Positions 5,688 through 7,158 of a stretch of DNA of 7,158 bases are shown one piece after another. The stretch comes from Fischerella sp. GTDB taxonomy: Bacteria; Cyanobacteriota; Cyanobacteriia; Cyanobacteriales; Nostocaceae. Position 1 is the first letter of the stretch; the number at the start of each line of letters is the position of its first letter. The notes beneath the pieces were generated by a model. The model was given only the letters and a program-made list of their open reading frames with translations. It searched no databases and had not been told where the DNA came from. Position numbers and translations under genes: made by a program. The stretch lies in contig JANZYY010000253.1 of NCBI GenBank assembly GCA_026419705.1, positions 1 through 7,158 on the forward strand, read 5' to 3'.

Positions 5688-5821
5688 TACATCGTGTTTC
5701 GATATATCTCGGCTCAAATTCAATACAGTTCAGCTAGGAGAATTTGTCTTTAGAGGGACGCTCACTTAATTACTACGGACAATCCTTCAGGGAATTGCAT
5801 TGGTACAAAGTCCACAATCCA

Positions 5822-7139
5822 ATGAAATGGATATTTGCCAAGCAGAATCACAAATTTTTATTTTTAGGAGCGGCGTTAATCATCCTGATTGCGATTTGTT
5901 TGGTTTTCTACCTTGAGTTGAGGCAATATCAGCAGCAAGATCGGTGGTTACATCACGCGCACGAAGTGGAGGGGCGCAGTGAACTCTTGCTTTCACTGAT
6001 CAAAGATGCGGAGGCGGAACAACAAAACTATTTACTCACCGGGGATGAACGTTATCTGCAATCTTATCAACAGGCAATCAAAATCGTTGGTTCAGAATTT
6101 CAGGATTTGCAACAGTTAACCAAAGATAACACCCAGCAGCAAAGGCGAGTTGATGCTATAGAGCGGCTGCTAACAACCAAGATCGCCGCACTGGACAGGC
6201 TGATCGAGGTGCGCCAAAACCAAGGTTTAGAAGCTGCTGTAGCACTTGTGCGAACCAACCAGAAGCAGCAGTTAACAGAGGAAATTCGCAGATTGGTACA
6301 GGAGATACCGAATATAGAGAATCAGCTACTGCGACGACACCATAAGGTGGCAAAATTTACATTTCAGGCAATCGCTGTTTGCCTTCTATTAATCTTTTTG
6401 CTCATTACCCTAGTCAATTTTTTGCTGTGCCGAGATCAAATCAAGCGTCAACAAGTCGAACAGGCGCAGAAATACGCAGCTACACTGGAACTGCAGATAG
6501 CAGAGCGAACTTCTGAATTGAATCAGGCTAACGCCCTCCTGTTAGAACGCGAAAGCTTTTTACAGGCAATATTTGAACACTCAGCAGTTGGCATTGTCGT
6601 CATCGACTTGAATGGGCGATTTGTAAGGGTGAACCCAGCTTATCAAAAAATGCTTGGCTACAGTGAGCCAGAGTTGCAGAGCATGAGATTTGTCGATTTA
6701 ACTGATGAAGACAATCGCAGTGAATACCAGGCTCTGTTTGCAGAATTGCTCCAAGGTGAGCGAGATGTTTTCCAAATTGAAAAACGTTCTCAGTGTCGAG
6801 ATGGCAGCTCAATCTGGGTGCGAACAACAGTTTCGCGAATTCCTAATCAAAAAGACCGGCCAAAGCTGGCGATCGCCATAGCGGAGAATATTAGCGATTA
6901 CAAACAAGCAGAGTCAGAGCTGCGTAAGAGTGAGGAGAAGCTGAGACTTCTACTCGACTTAACTCATATTGGTAGTTGGGAGTGGGAAATTGCTACAAAT
7001 GAGATCACCTGGAACGAGAACCACTTTCGATTGTTCGGTTTAGTACCTGGTGAAACAAAATCTCACTCGCAAGCATGGCGCAATCGCGTCCATCCTGAAG
7101 ACATTCACCGCATTGAGCAGGCTGTGAACCATTCTCTGG
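5822..7139 (+). CDS. CHASE3-PAS-PAS membrane sensor protein, probable histidine kinase, 3' end missing
   Basis: Only the N-terminal 439 codons are present. The order is: transmembrane helix 1 (about 12-31); an extracytoplasmic helical CHASE3 sensor domain (about 38-175) with the typical YLLTGDERYL segment; transmembrane helix 2 (about 179-202); a cytoplasmic coiled coil (about 204-244, containing LQIAERTSELNQAN); PAS domain 1 (about 245-360) with GIVVIDLNGRFVRVNPAY and a PAC-like end; and the start of PAS domain 2 (from about 375) with SWEWEIATNEITWNEN and a VHPEDI motif. Such proteins in cyanobacteria usually continue into HisKA/HATPase domains, often with receivers, but no catalytic residue is visible here, so 'kinase' is inferred. 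The ATG at 5822 directly precedes the first membrane helix; no clear Shine-Dalgarno is seen. The frame is open from 5738, and a TTG at 5744 with AGGAG very close upstream is a less likely alternative start. The regulator upstream is the probable partner. After codon 439 the frame runs into adapter sequence. Confidence 0.88.
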
Positions 7140-7158
7140 CTGTCTCTTATACACATCT
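7140..7158. other. Nextera/Tn5 mosaic-end adapter (sequencing artefact)
   Basis: CTGTCTCTTATACACATCT is the exact 19-bp reverse complement of the engineered Tn5 mosaic end AGATGTGTATAAGAGACAG used in Nextera libraries, and it ends precisely at the window edge. In the sensor frame it is read as part of VSYTHL, a peptide typical of untrimmed adapter. It should be removed from any annotation or protein prediction. Confidence 0.97.

Noticed and set aside
6600..6827. Minus-strand reading frame within the sensor gene
   Set aside because: It is antisense to PAS domain 1, whose motifs and continuous frame clearly identify the real coding strand.
1579..6876. Seven GCGATCGC octamers as regulatory sites
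   Set aside because: HIP1 octamers are widespread in many cyanobacterial genomes and most here are inside coding sequence; they are useful as a taxonomic hint only.
7140..7158. End of a real Tn5/IS50 transposon
   Set aside because: The sequence is the engineered mosaic end, not the natural inside or outside end, and there is no transposase; its position at the exact window edge indicates library adapter.

Overview
The window reads as a fragment of a cyanobacterial chromosome, probably an entire short assembly contig. Three things point to cyanobacteria: a photosystem II D1 gene (psbA), an aspartokinase with four ACT domains, and seven copies of the HIP1 octamer GCGATCGC (starting near 1579, 1956, 2426, 3385, 5271, 5573 and 6869). 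The spacers are long, AT-rich and full of short inverted repeats, which suits a large-genome, possibly filamentous, cyanobacterium; that last step is inference.

Layout. Positions 1-3974 are transcribed leftward: psbA (cut off at the left edge, 240 N-terminal codons present), a 638-bp spacer with several hairpins and a strong inverted repeat, lysC (complete, 606 aa), a 168-bp spacer, then cobH (complete, 208 aa). A 471-bp divergent spacer (3975-4445) holds degraded dispersed-repeat sequence. Rightward from 4446 come an OmpR-type response regulator with a C-terminal histidine phosphotransfer (Hpt) domain (375 aa), a 248-bp spacer with a nested inverted repeat, and the first 439 codons of a membrane CHASE3-PAS-PAS sensor protein, probably a histidine kinase.

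How the genes relate. psbA, lysC and cobH belong to unrelated pathways (photosystem II reaction centre, aspartate-family amino acids, corrin-ring synthesis), and their spacing argues against one tight operon. The response regulator and the sensor protein are same-strand neighbours and plausibly form one signalling pathway; the Hpt domain on the regulator suggests a multistep phosphorelay rather than a simple two-component pair.

Two cautions. The last 19 bases (7140-7158) are an exact match to the Nextera/Tn5 transposase mosaic end and are adapter, not genome, so the sensor reading frame is natural only to about 7139. The left edge falls inside psbA, a gene usually present in several near-identical copies, which is a typical place for an assembly to break. 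I found no CRISPR array, tRNA, rRNA, transposase gene or clearly new multi-gene system. The most interesting biology is the sequence-divergent D1 variant and the regulator-Hpt/sensor pair.
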